From Halieaceae bacterium (lineage in GTDB: Bacteria; Pseudomonadota; Gammaproteobacteria; Pseudomonadales; Halieaceae), in NCBI GenBank assembly GCA_024640505.1, contig JAHEEV010000025.1, positions 1-42,190 on the forward strand: a DNA stretch of 42,190 bases, given 5' to 3'. The position numbers and the translations under genes are program-made. Under the pieces are notes generated by a model. That model was not told the origin of the DNA. It was given only the letters and a program-made list of their open reading frames with translations, and did no database searches. Below are positions 1-8,703 of this stretch, piece after piece; positions within the stretch are counted from its first letter, which is position 1, and every line of letters begins with the position of its first letter.

Positions 1-96
1 CACGGCCTTCACGAAGTCCACCGGGTGGTAGTAGGAAATGAATTGCAGGGCATCGGCAACGCTGTCGATGAAATCGTCCTGGCGGATGACGGTCAT
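1..96 (-). CDS. Class I fumarate hydratase, N-terminal fragment (cut by window edge)
   Basis: Only the first 32 codons are present; the gene runs off the left edge. The start is the ATG at 96-94, with an AAGGA ribosome site about 8 bases upstream. The peptide begins MTVIRQDDFI and continues with SVADALQFISYYHPVDF, which I recognise as the N terminus of the iron-sulfur (class I, FumA/TtdA-type) fumarases of pseudomonads and relatives. These enzymes interconvert fumarate and malate in the TCA cycle in the cytosol. The catalytic and cluster-binding cysteines would lie outside the window, so the assignment rests on the N-terminal signature alone. It is probably transcribed from a promoter just upstream (see 138-143). 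Confidence 0.8.
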   Translation of the reverse strand, partial: MTVIRQDDFIDSVADALQFISYYHPVDFVKAV

Positions 97-137
97 GATC
101 GGAATCCTTGTCGCAGCGGGGAGAAAAACGGAGCGCC

Positions 138-143
138 ATTATA
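138..143 (-). promoter_or_regulatory. Candidate -10 box for the fumarase gene
   Basis: On the minus strand this reads TATAAT, a perfect -10 hexamer, about 40 bases upstream of the fumarase ATG. The sequence 16-17 bases further up (around 160-166) is only weakly similar to a -35 box and lies inside a small hairpin (CTGCCG/CGGCAG, 152-166). The call therefore rests on the -10 box and its position. Confidence 0.4.
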
Positions 144-268
144 CACCCCGACTGCCGATTCGGCAGCCGGTGAAGTCTGTGTATCAGCCGGAGCGGGGGT
201 CGCTCCCCTGCGGTACCAGTGAGGCAGGCCCCGCTCGTCGCCCTGTTTAGGTTAACTCAGAGGCGAAT

Positions 269-1042
269 TCAGGGTGCCGCCTGGAGAACACGCACCTCAG
301 CCTGAAGGTCGGTGAGGCTGGACATCATCTGGCGCCGGAACGCATCGATGGATTTGATAGACTCCTCACTGCTCGAGGCCCGGTTATTGAGCTTGCTGAT
401 CTCCAGGTCGATGCGATTCAACGTGTCCGCGACGCGCTCGACCTCAGCCTGATTGGTCCGGGCGCTGGCCATCAGCCGCTCCAGGTCTCCCGCGATGCTT
501 TTCAGCTTGGCCAGATCCTGACTCATGCTCTCCAACTGGGCTTCCGACGATTCCACGGATTTCGCGTTGCTTGCGACTTGTTTGCCCTGTTTGGTGCTGC
601 TGGCCTCCAGCGCATCCAGGCGCGCCTTGGATTTCTTCCAGACGTTGTCCCAGAGCTTGCGCACTTCCGAGTCCAGTTCGCGAATCTTGGCGGCCTGAAC
701 GGTAGCGTTCTGGCTCATGCCTTCGTCCGTGTCAGACAGCCGGTCCTCCAGGTCGCCTATCCGCCGGGCGTAAGCCTCCATCTCCTTACCAGCCTGCGCA
801 AGCTGTCCCTGTAACTGCCACGCCCAGCCACAGGCACCCGCGGCAGCCACCAGCGCAACCAGGAGGAAAAATCGTACCAGGAAGCCAGACCCGCCTCCTC
901 CGCCCGGGGGAGTACCGGCGGGGGCTCGCCGGTTACCGGCCGATTTGCCCCGGGCGGGGCGCGCCGCAGCAGCGGGCCGGTGATGCTCGGCGTCACGGGT
1001 GGGAACGATGGAGGGAATGTCGTCGATATCGTCTTGAGGCAT
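269..1042 (-). CDS. Membrane-anchored coiled-coil protein of unknown function
   Basis: This is a 257-residue protein that I cannot assign to a named family. About 50 residues of low-complexity, basic, Gly/Pro/Ala-rich sequence come first, with a GGGGG run. One transmembrane helix follows (roughly residues 53-73, FLVRFFLLVALVAAAGA). The rest is a long heptad-like region rich in Glu, Lys, Leu, Ser and Asn with few prolines, which looks like coiled coil facing the periplasm. The ATG at 1042 has no strong ribosome site. It lies downstream of puuD on the same strand but about 175 bases away, so it is probably a separate unit. Similar single-pass coiled-coil proteins are annotated as hypothetical or ATPase-like in pseudomonads; no enzymatic motif is visible. 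Confidence 0.75.
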   Translation of the reverse strand: MPQDDIDDIPSIVPTRDAEHHRPAAAARPARGKSAGNRRAPAGTPPGGGGGSGFLVRFFLLVALVAAAGACGWAWQLQGQLAQAGKEMEAYARRIGDLEDRLSDTDEGMSQNATVQAAKIRELDSEVRKLWDNVWKKSKARLDALEASSTKQGKQVASNAKSVESSEAQLESMSQDLAKLKSIAGDLERLMASARTNQAEVERVADTLNRIDLEISKLNNRASSSEESIKSIDAFRRQMMSSLTDLQAEVRVLQAAP

Positions 1043-1177
1043 CGGATGCAGGTATCAGAGCGGCGTTGGGCCGATTATACATAGGGGTATGCCGGCCCGG
1101 AACAGAAAAGCCGGCGGGAGTCGAAGGAATCCCGACCCGTCCGTCGTTACGTGGACAGACCGGTCGCGGCGGTTGTC

Positions 1178-1201
1178 GGGGACAGAAGCGGATTCTGCCC
1201 C
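1178..1201. repeat. Imperfect hairpin GGGGACAGAA / TTCTGCCCC downstream of puuD
   Basis: The arms 1178-1187 and 1193-1201 pair as GGGG-CAGAA with TTCTG-CCCC, with one bulged A and a 5-base loop. It begins 16 bases past the puuD stop codon, where a terminator would be expected, but no T tract follows on the minus strand. Dispersed repeats of similar sequence occur in many proteobacteria, so it could also be one copy of a repeat family. Only one copy is in this window. Confidence 0.35.
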
Positions 1202-1217
1202 CTGATGCTGACGCTTC

Positions 1218-1838
1218 TTAGAGGAAAGCCAGCAGGGCCCAGAGCAGCGCGGTCAGGCCGATGCTGCAGTGGATCACACCCTTGACGCTGGTCATCGGGC
1301 CGGTCTTGCCGAACAGGGCGTTGGCTTCCAGTGCCAGGATGATGACCACGCAGGCGAAGAAACCCACGCCACCCGGGTCAGCTATATAAAGGTGCTTTGA
1401 TCCCAGCATACCGAACAGCATCGGTCCGGACAGCAGTGTGTTGGTACGCGATGCCAGGCCGGCCTTGGCGGCTGCCACAGGGCCTTCGCCGGGCTTCATG
1501 CCCAGGACGATCTGCTGTTTGGGCCAGATGATCAGCCATACGTTGAGGAACATCAGCGTGCCGGCCAGCGCGCCCACCCAGATCACGGGCATGCCGGTGA
1601 TGTTGCTGTGGGCGCCGACCTGGTAGAGCAGGCTCAGACCGGTCAGGAAGGTGAACATGGCACCCCAGCGGAACCACCACAGCGCTCGCGGCGCCAGTTT
1701 CTTCATGGCGTCGGCCTTGGCGTCCGCTTCCGCCTCTTTGAAATACTCGGTCTGGACGAAGTTGAAATAGTAGAGCAGGCCGATCCACGTAATACCGAAC
1801 ATTACGTGCGCCCAGCGGAAGATGAATTCAAGAATCAT
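1218..1838 (-). CDS. PuuD-type urate hydroxylase N-terminal-domain membrane protein (short form)
   Basis: This 206-residue protein has about five or six transmembrane helices. It begins MILEFIFRWAHVMFGITWIG and contains LAPRALWWFRWGAMFTFLTG, which matches the membrane domain of the urate oxidase N-terminal family (PuuD-like). Full-length PuuD proteins carry a C-terminal cytochrome c domain and are roughly twice as long. Here the frame stops after the membrane domain and there is no CxxCH motif, so this is the short form. Retained histidines in the first helices (RWAHVMF) may ligate heme. No purine catabolism genes are nearby, so urate oxidation is uncertain. The ATG at 1838 is preceded by a GGGG site. 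It is divergent from sodB. Confidence 0.75.
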   Translation of the reverse strand: MILEFIFRWAHVMFGITWIGLLYYFNFVQTEYFKEAEADAKADAMKKLAPRALWWFRWGAMFTFLTGLSLLYQVGAHSNITGMPVIWVGALAGTLMFLNVWLIIWPKQQIVLGMKPGEGPVAAAKAGLASRTNTLLSGPMLFGMLGSKHLYIADPGGVGFFACVVIILALEANALFGKTGPMTSVKGVIHCSIGLTALLWALLAFL

Positions 1839-1983
1839 GAGAGTTTACCCCGTTTTTTGTTGTTGACCGAGCGGTAGTATACACTGATAAAGGTGCCGCG
1901 AAATCTCGACGTCACCTGATCCGGCCAGTCTGGCACGGCGTAACATCTTCAACCCGAACTCACCCACCACCAGGAGAACTTCC

Positions 1984-2565
1984 ATGGCCTTCGATCTGCC
2001 CGCACTCCCCTTTGCCCAGGACGCTCTTGAGCCCCATATATCGAGCGAAACACTGGAATACCATTACGGCAAACACCACAAGACCTATGTAGACAAGCTC
2101 AATGGCCTGGCGGAGGGCACCGATCTGGAGAACAAGACCCTCGAGGAGGTCATCAAGTCCTCGGAGGGAGGCGTCTTCAACAACGCAGCCCAGATCTGGA
2201 ACCACACCTTCTACTGGAACTGCCTCAGCCCGAACGGTGGCGGCGCTCCCAGCGGGGCGATATCCGATGCCATCGACGCGGCTTTCGGTTCGTTCGAGTC
2301 CTTCAAGGACGAGTTCACCAACAGTGCGATCAATAACTTCGGTTCAGCGTGGACCTGGCTGGTAAAAAAAGCCGATGGCGGCCTCGCCATCGTCAATACC
2401 AGCAACGCCGGCACTCCCCTGACCGACGAGGGCGTTACGCCACTGCTGACCGTGGATCTTTGGGAGCACGCCTATTATATCGACTACCGCAATGCCCGGC
2501 CGAAATACATGGAAGCGTTCTGGGCGCTGGTAAACTGGGATTTCGTCAACGCGAATTTTGCGTGA
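1984..2565 (+). CDS. sodB: Superoxide dismutase, Fe type
   Basis: This is a full-length 193-residue Fe/Mn-family superoxide dismutase that converts superoxide to oxygen and hydrogen peroxide in the cytosol. The metal ligands are in place: His27 (in LEYHYGKHH), His74 (in QIWNHTFYW), and Asp158 and His162 (in VDLWEHAYY). Gln70 in FNNAAQIWNH comes from the N-terminal domain, which is the arrangement of iron rather than manganese enzymes. The ATG at 1984 follows an AGGAGA ribosome site at 7 bases. It is divergently transcribed from puuD, with a shared AT-rich upstream region around 1876-1890. It converges with groEL, and the two are separated by a REP-like element and a bidirectional terminator. 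Confidence 0.97.
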   Translation: MAFDLPALPFAQDALEPHISSETLEYHYGKHHKTYVDKLNGLAEGTDLENKTLEEVIKSSEGGVFNNAAQIWNHTFYWNCLSPNGGGAPSGAISDAIDAAFGSFESFKDEFTNSAINNFGSAWTWLVKKADGGLAIVNTSNAGTPLTDEGVTPLLTVDLWEHAYYIDYRNARPKYMEAFWALVNWDFVNANFA

Positions 2566-2580
2566 GGGATAAACCCCGCT

Positions 2581-2668
2581 CTCTGTGGGAGCCCGCTCTC
2601 TGTGGGAGCCCGCTCCGCGGGCGATAGGTTTTATGAACCATGTATTATCGCCCGCGGAGCGGGCTCCT
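2581..2668. repeat. REP-like palindrome with a 17-base tandem duplication
   Basis: Arms 2605-2626 and 2646-2667 are perfect reverse complements over 22 bases (core GCCCGCTCCGCGGGCGATA), separated by a 19-base AT-rich loop. On the left side a 17-base unit (CTCTGTGGGAGCCCGCT) is repeated head to tail at 2581-2597 and 2598-2614. The flanking GTGGGAGC / GCTCCTAC edges are typical of the REP sequences of pseudomonads and related gammaproteobacteria, which RAYT transposases spread. It lies between two convergent genes, the usual location for such elements. Confidence 0.8.
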
Positions 2669-2680
2669 ACAGGGAAATAA

Positions 2681-2709
2681 AAAAAACCCGGCATAAAGCC
2701 GGGTTTTTT
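2681..2709. terminator. Bidirectional intrinsic terminator between sodB and groEL
   Basis: A perfect 12-base stem (AAAAAACCCGGC, 2681-2692, with GCCGGGTTTTTT, 2698-2709) encloses a 5-base loop. The A and T runs give a U tract after the GC stem in both directions. It therefore serves sodB from the left and groEL from the right. It lies 20 bases beyond the groEL stop codon (2730). Confidence 0.92.
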
Positions 2710-2729
2710 GTTGGAGCAAGGTGGTCGGC

Positions 2730-4388
<1,659 letters not shown>

Positions 4389-4421
4389 TCAGTAATCGTG
4401 ATATTGAAACGGGGGGCTGCC

Positions 4422-4712
4422 TTACTCGACAACAGCGTAGATTTCGCTTTCACCCATGATGATCAGTTCTTCACCATCCACCTCGATGGTGTTGCTACCG
4501 GCATACTGGCCGAAGACGACCGTATCACCGACCTTCACGGCCAGCGGGCGCAAGTCGCCATTATCCAGCACCTTGCCTTCGCCCACGGCGACGATCTCGC
4601 CCTGGTTGGGTTTTTCCTTGGCTGAACCGGGCAGCACGATGCCGCCTGCAGTGGTTTCTTCCTCTTCCTTGCGACGAACGACCACACGGTCGTACAGCGG
4701 ACGGATTTTCAT
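4422..4712 (-). CDS. groS: Co-chaperonin GroES (10 kDa)
   Basis: This is a complete 96-residue GroES, the heptameric lid of the GroEL ring. It begins [12 protein letters not shown]. The mobile loop that contacts GroEL is visible at about residues 17-35 ([15 protein letters not shown]), and the usual conserved end around [15 protein letters not shown] is present. It is the first gene of the groES-groEL operon, and its start lies about 90 bases downstream of the CIRCE operator. Confidence 0.99.
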   Translation of the reverse strand: MKIRPLYDRVVVRRKEEEETTAGGIVLPGSAKEKPNQGEIVAVGEGKVLDNGDLRPLAVKVGDTVVFGQYAGSNTIEVDGEELIIMGESEIYAVVE

Positions 4713-4770
4713 CTGTGTAACTCTCCATTTTTAAGACGTTATGAAGGCCCCGGAGGGGGTTGCTCGATCT

Positions 4771-4796
4771 ATTGGGGCGCGAAAACGGATTTCAAG
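4771..4796 (-). promoter_or_regulatory. Sigma32 (heat-shock)-type promoter of groESL
   Basis: On the minus strand CTTGAAA (4796-4790) is followed after 12 bases by CCCCAAT (4777-4771). This fits the RpoH consensus (CTTGAAA, 11-16 bases, CCCCAT-like). It lies about 60 bases upstream of the groES ATG and 6 bases downstream of the CIRCE element, which places it as the proximal heat-shock promoter. Confidence 0.75.
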
Positions 4797-4802
4797 GCCC
4801 AA

Positions 4803-4829
4803 TTAGCACTCTTTTCAAGAGAGTGCTAA
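4803..4829. promoter_or_regulatory. CIRCE operator (HrcA-binding inverted repeat)
   Basis: TTAGCACTC (4803-4811), 9 bases, GAGTGCTAA (4821-4829): this is the CIRCE consensus without a mismatch. HrcA repressor binds this element at groESL and dnaK operons in many bacteria. It directly abuts the -10 box of the upstream sigma70-type promoter, so bound HrcA would block that promoter. The genome should encode HrcA outside this window. Confidence 0.95.
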
Positions 4830-4856
4830 TTCTAGTCAGCGTTGAAATGGAGTCAA
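4829..4856 (-). promoter_or_regulatory. Sigma70-type promoter of groESL, adjacent to CIRCE
   Basis: On the minus strand TTGACT (4856-4851) is followed after 16 bases by TAGAAT (4834-4829). Each hexamer matches the consensus at five of six positions. The transcription start would fall inside the CIRCE repeat, consistent with repression by HrcA under non-stress conditions. Confidence 0.75.
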
Positions 4857-4919
4857 GGGGCCGGTAAAGGGGGCGCGGCAAAGGGTCTTGAGTGACTTTT
4901 TCTCTTATTTAACAGTGGC

Positions 4920-5345
4920 TTATCTTATCTCTTCGTCATCGACACGGCGATATCGGCCCTCGATCGTAACGTGTGTAGTGCTGTCCCGTTCCGGCGCATA
5001 GGGCTCGGGTTGCGGCCCACCCAGCCATTGAACGAGTCGCCGCCGCAGCGGGCCGACCATGACCAGCAACGCCCCCACATCGGTGATCATACCGGGAATG
5101 ATAAGCAACAGCCCCGCCAGGCCCATCGCCATATCGTCCAGTAACAACTGGGGGCCGACGATACGTCCCTCCTGGGTCTGGCGCAGCCGCTCGAACATCC
5201 CCGCGCCCTGCCTCTGCAGGATGGCCACACCCAGCAGGAAGGTGAGAAAAACATAGGCCAGCGCCGTCAGGGCGCTGGTCTTGATGCCAAGCTCGATCAG
5301 GGTAAAAAGCTCCAGCCAGGGCAGGAGCATGACAAGAAATCGCAT
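4920..5345 (-). CDS. fxsA: FxsA family membrane protein
   Basis: This 141-residue protein (start ATG 5345, GGAGAG ribosome site) has about four hydrophobic segments. It starts MRFLVMLLPWLELFTLIELG and contains GRIVGPQLLLDDMAMGLAGLLLIIPG, the hallmark of the FxsA/YtfF family. E. coli FxsA suppresses F-plasmid exclusion of phage T7; its normal role in the inner membrane is unknown. The gene commonly sits beside groESL in pseudomonads, as here. An in-frame extension upstream to 5438 is open but has no family similarity, so the shorter start is chosen. Confidence 0.85.
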   Translation of the reverse strand: MRFLVMLLPWLELFTLIELGIKTSALTALAYVFLTFLLGVAILQRQGAGMFERLRQTQEGRIVGPQLLLDDMAMGLAGLLLIIPGMITDVGALLVMVGPLRRRLVQWLGGPQPEPYAPERDSTTHVTIEGRYRRVDDEEIR

Positions 5346-5508
5346 AGTGACTCTCCACACCACCAGTATGGGGGCTGGCGGACGACTTTCAAGCACAACG
5401 ACCGACGCGCTGGCATGGCGGCCTGTCATGGGATCCACCGGATCTCATCTACACCGACCCATGCGCGGGTGATAGACTCGGCGCCGATATACAGCCGCAG
5501 ACATAGAC

Positions 5509-5832
5509 ATGGTGTCTCAGGTCACTGACATCGATCAAAGGATCTGGCAGGTCGTCGCCCACATTCCCCGCGGCAAGGTCGCCACCTATGGCGACGTGGC
5601 GCGCCACGCCGGCTTGCCGGGTGCCGCCCGGCGGGTGGGCACCGCACTGCGCAAGCTGCCCGGGGATACCCGGCTACCCTGGCACCGGGTCATCAATGCC
5701 AGGGGGCAGATCTCATTACCCGGGGGGAACGGGGCTTGCCATCGACAGCGCAAGCGACTGGAAGAAGAGGGTGTTCGATTCACCAGTGACCGGCAACTGT
5801 CACTGGCCGACTATCGCTGGCGGCCCGGGTGA
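5509..5832 (+). CDS. Alkyltransferase-like protein (ATL, MGMT-like DNA-binding domain)
   Basis: This 107-residue protein is related to the C-terminal domain of O6-alkylguanine-DNA alkyltransferases. It carries the helix-turn-helix region (GKVATYGDVARHAGLPGAARRVGTALR). The active-site PCHRV motif of true alkyltransferases is PWHRVI here, with tryptophan replacing the acceptor cysteine. This is the defining change of ATL proteins (E. coli YbaZ, yeast Atl1). They bind O6-alkylguanine and recruit nucleotide excision repair instead of transferring the alkyl group. The ATG at 5509 has no clear ribosome site. It is divergent from fxsA and convergent with the first glycan gene. Confidence 0.9.
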   Translation: MVSQVTDIDQRIWQVVAHIPRGKVATYGDVARHAGLPGAARRVGTALRKLPGDTRLPWHRVINARGQISLPGGNGACHRQRKRLEEEGVRFTSDRQLSLADYRWRPG

Positions 5833-5844
5833 CAGGGAAGGTGC

Positions 5845-6807
5845 TCAGGCGGGATCATCCGGCCAGCAGGGTTTGCCCTGGGCCCTGAGCCTCTCGATCC
5901 GCCGCTGGCTGCGCTGCAGCGACCTGACCAGAAACGGCTGTGCCTGGGGCCCGACCCGGCCCAGCAGGGTGGGCTGCCGCCTCAGGCTGTGGAAGCCTCC
6001 GGGCCAGTAGCTGTGCAACTGAACGCGGTGTTTCTCGATCTCGGCCTCCCGCTCCGCGTAGGAAGAGGTGGTCACACCGCCGTGATACTGGTGGAACGAA
6101 CCCTCGCCAGGCAGGACGAACAGCTCCGTGTCCGCCAGCATGCCGAGGCTCCTGTACATATGCAGGTTGATACTGCCACCCCCGGGCAGGGTGAAATCGG
6201 TATTGGCATACCCTATCGAAGCATAGTTTTCAGCCGACGCAAACAGGCAATTACATTCCATGATGGGCTGCAGGTATCCATTGCGATTCGCCCCACTGAA
6301 GGTGGCTACACGGAACAGTTCGTAGCCGTTACTGCGCCAGTCCACCGACGACAGCAGCTCAGCCTCCTCCGCCGCCAGATCCCTAACACCGGCCACCAGG
6401 TGCTGCTCATCATGCCCCAGGTGATATCCGGGCACGGCGACGATCGCATTTTGAGTCGCTGAGTAAGCTTTCAACGCCGTCGATAATATGGCCGGGCTGA
6501 CCATTCTGGCCCCATCGATCATCAGGCAGATGAAGGGGGACCGACAGAGGGCAAACGCCTCGTTGACGGCGTAGACCGGTGTCGCGGCTGTCTCCTTGCG
6601 CAGTACGTAGCGGAAGTTGTCGGGCAGGCCAGCTATGGCCGCCGGGTCGAGGTTGTCGCTGGAACTGTTTTCCATGACGATGACCTCGTAATCCTCAGCC
6701 GCCACCCCCTCCTGATACGCCGCCGACAATGTGTAAAGGGTATTCTGGAGCTGTCGCGACATACGGTAGGCCACGACGATGACGGAAACTTTCGGTGTGG
6801 AAGACAA
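5845..6807 (-). CDS. Family 2 glycosyltransferase, DGAR-type paralogue 1
   Basis: This 320-residue protein has a GT-A fold N terminus (KVSVIVVAYRMSRQLQNTLYT) and EVIVMENSSS. At the place where GT2 enzymes usually have DxD it reads IDGARM (Asp98-Gly-Ala-Arg). Further shared signatures are VPGYHLG, ECNCLF, GGGSINL and GEGSFHQYHGGVTT. The same set occurs at 20032-21126 and 34621-35625, making a three-member family in this window. There are no transmembrane helices, so it is probably cytosolic and transfers a sugar to a lipid-linked glycan, but donor and acceptor are unknown. The only available start is TTG at 6807, because a stop lies seven codons upstream. It is the last gene of a minus-strand group behind the GtrB-like gene. 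Confidence 0.85.
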   Translation of the reverse strand: MSSTPKVSVIVVAYRMSRQLQNTLYTLSAAYQEGVAAEDYEVIVMENSSSDNLDPAAIAGLPDNFRYVLRKETAATPVYAVNEAFALCRSPFICLMIDGARMVSPAILSTALKAYSATQNAIVAVPGYHLGHDEQHLVAGVRDLAAEEAELLSSVDWRSNGYELFRVATFSGANRNGYLQPIMECNCLFASAENYASIGYANTDFTLPGGGSINLHMYRSLGMLADTELFVLPGEGSFHQYHGGVTTSSYAEREAEIEKHRVQLHSYWPGGFHSLRRQPTLLGRVGPQAQPFLVRSLQRSQRRIERLRAQGKPCWPDDPA

Positions 6808-6890
6808 ACTCAGGGATACTCTCGATCAATGGTCATGCAGGGGCGCAACTCTAACACAAGCAGGCAGGTGTGATCGGTCGACCTTATGCG

Positions 6891-7856
6891 CTATTCATTC
6901 ATACCCAGGCGCCGCTCCACCTGGTACAGGGGGCGACCCTTGGCTTCCATGAAGGTCTTCCCGATATATTCGCCCGCCACACCGATCGCCAACAACTGCA
7001 GACCCCCGAGCAGGTAGATGGGGATGACCGTAGAGGCCCAGCCTGGCACGGTGCCCGCACCCCAAACTGCGGCATACAGGGCCCAGCCACCGAGCCCCAG
7101 CGCGATACAGAATACTACCAGGCCAAGAACGGAGATCACTCGCAGTGGCACGATGGAAAACGAGGTCAGACCCTGTAGCGATAAACCCAGCATGCGACCC
7201 AGTGAATACTTGGTATCTCCGGCCAAACGCTCGCTGCGCGTGTAGAACACCTGGTCGGAAGGCAGGCCCAGCAGCGGCACAATGCCGCGGAGGTAGAGAT
7301 TGACTTCCCGGTACTCACCCAGGAATTCCACAGCCCTGCGGCTCAACAGACGAAAGTCGGCGTGGTTATGCACCGTGGCCACCCCCATTCCGGACAACAA
7401 GCCGTAATGAATTTTCGCGGTATAGCGTTTGAAAAATGTATCGCTTTCACGATTGGCCCGCACGCCGTAGACGATTTCATTGCCTCGGCCAAAAGACGCC
7501 AGCATATCGTCGATCACATCGATGTCGTCCTGCAGATCGGCATCCAGGGTGATGAGCGCATCCCCCGTTGCCTCCATCAGGCCGGCATACAACGCATATT
7601 GCTGCCCATAGTTGCGTGACAGCTTGATCCCGGCGAAGGACGAACTGCGTGAACAAAGTTCCTGGATGAGCTGCCAGGTCCGGTCGGCACTGCCGTCGTC
7701 GACAAAATAGATCCGGGACTCGGCAGATACCAGGCCGTCATCGGCCAACTGGCGTAATTTCGCTTCGAGGCGCCCGGCAGTAGCGGGCAGAATGTCTTCC
7801 TCATTGAAACAGGGCAACACCAGACCCAGAATCGGGGCTTTACCCGTCGTATTCAT
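6891..7856 (-). CDS. Polyprenyl-phosphate hexosyltransferase (GtrB / DPM1-like GT2)
   Basis: This GT2 enzyme is of the GtrB/ArnC/dolichyl-phosphate-mannose-synthase type. The N-terminal catalytic domain has LVLPCFNEEDIL, YFVDDGSADRTW and the metal-binding TLDADLQDD. IKLSRNYGQQYAL and HADFRLLSRRAVE are also typical. Two transmembrane helices close the protein (about residues 236-262 and 272-300). Such enzymes attach a sugar from a nucleotide donor to undecaprenyl phosphate at the cytosolic face for later use in the periplasm. A GtrA flippase candidate lies in this window at 28433. The ATG at 7856 is used; a GTG four codons upstream (7868) is also possible. Confidence 0.88.
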   Translation of the reverse strand: MNTTGKAPILGLVLPCFNEEDILPATAGRLEAKLRQLADDGLVSAESRIYFVDDGSADRTWQLIQELCSRSSSFAGIKLSRNYGQQYALYAGLMEATGDALITLDADLQDDIDVIDDMLASFGRGNEIVYGVRANRESDTFFKRYTAKIHYGLLSGMGVATVHNHADFRLLSRRAVEFLGEYREVNLYLRGIVPLLGLPSDQVFYTRSERLAGDTKYSLGRMLGLSLQGLTSFSIVPLRVISVLGLVVFCIALGLGGWALYAAVWGAGTVPGWASTVIPIYLLGGLQLLAIGVAGEYIGKTFMEAKGRPLYQVERRLGMNE

Positions 7857-7941
7857 CAGGGCAGGCACCGCTCAGGACGACACCCTGAAACCGGCACCCC
7901 ATGATCAGCAGGAAAATAGGTCAACCCTGTCATCGATTCTG

Positions 7942-8703
7942 TCACGCCCCGGAACTCCTGAACTTCAATGATAGCCCAAACAGGTTCTTTTTCAGAATGG
8001 CCAGCGAGGTACCGGCTTTCACAGGCAGCAGGCGTATGAGGTGCTTGCGGAACCGGTACAGGGCCGGTGAAATATCGGCAACCTTCTCACCCTCAGGGAC
8101 ATGAAAAGCCGATAACGCGGCACGCAGCTCGGGTACAGAGCCCTTATTGACATATAAAAACGTATTGTAGCGATACCAGGGCTTGACCTCCGGGCGCCCA
8201 AGAACAGTCCGTCTTACCGGATCATACATATCAAATCCCTGGTGCTGGAAAAGCGCCCGCCAGTAATCATAGGGCTGCTCGTTGAGATGGTTTTCACCAC
8301 CCTGCCCCGGTGGAGCGGCGGAGAAAAGCACCATGTCGCCGTGGCGGCACAGGCTGGCAACAAAGTCCGCCGCCGACTCGGGCGGCAGATGCTCGGCGAC
8401 TTCCAGACTCTGCACCAGGTCGAATTTTTCATCCAGCGCAAAACCCTTGGCCAGGTCCGCGGTGGCAAACTCGTCGTCGCCAATCAGCAGCTTGTCCCTG
8501 CGTACGTAATCCCCATCCAGGCCCAGTACCCGGACATCGAGGGCTTTCCACTCCCGCAGCCAGGCGCCGGCGCCACATCCCACGTCGAGTACAGAGGCTA
8601 TCGTGACCGGCAGGGCGGCAAGCAGCGCAGGGATCAGCGCACGGGCAGAGTCCGTCGCACCCTGATTGATGTAGCGGTAGAAAACCTCGTCATACTCATA
8701 CAT
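7942..8703 (-). CDS. Class I SAM-dependent methyltransferase
   Basis: This protein of about 253 residues has the Rossmann motif I VLDVGCGAGAWL near residues 38-49 and the acidic motif II VLGLDGDYVRRD. It also has FDLVQSLEVAEHLPPESA, as in the Methyltransf_23/11 families. The C-terminal part is basic. The substrate is probably a sugar or lipid-linked intermediate, inferred only from neighbours. The ATG at 8703 has a TTGGAGGGG ribosome site. It overlaps the stop of the membrane-protein gene at 8696-10510 by 8 bases, which suggests translational coupling. An upstream TTG at 8721 is open but less likely. Confidence 0.85.
   Translation of the reverse strand: MYEYDEVFYRYINQGATDSARALIPALLAALPVTIASVLDVGCGAGAWLREWKALDVRVLGLDGDYVRRDKLLIGDDEFATADLAKGFALDEKFDLVQSLEVAEHLPPESAADFVASLCRHGDMVLFSAAPPGQGGENHLNEQPYDYWRALFQHQGFDMYDPVRRTVLGRPEVKPWYRYNTFLYVNKGSVPELRAALSAFHVPEGEKVADISPALYRFRKHLIRLLPVKAGTSLAILKKNLFGLSLKFRSSGA

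Noticed and set aside
152-166. CTGCCG/CGGCAG hairpin upstream of the fumarase gene as a terminator
   Set aside because: It is short, lies at the -35 position of a likely promoter and has no T tract.
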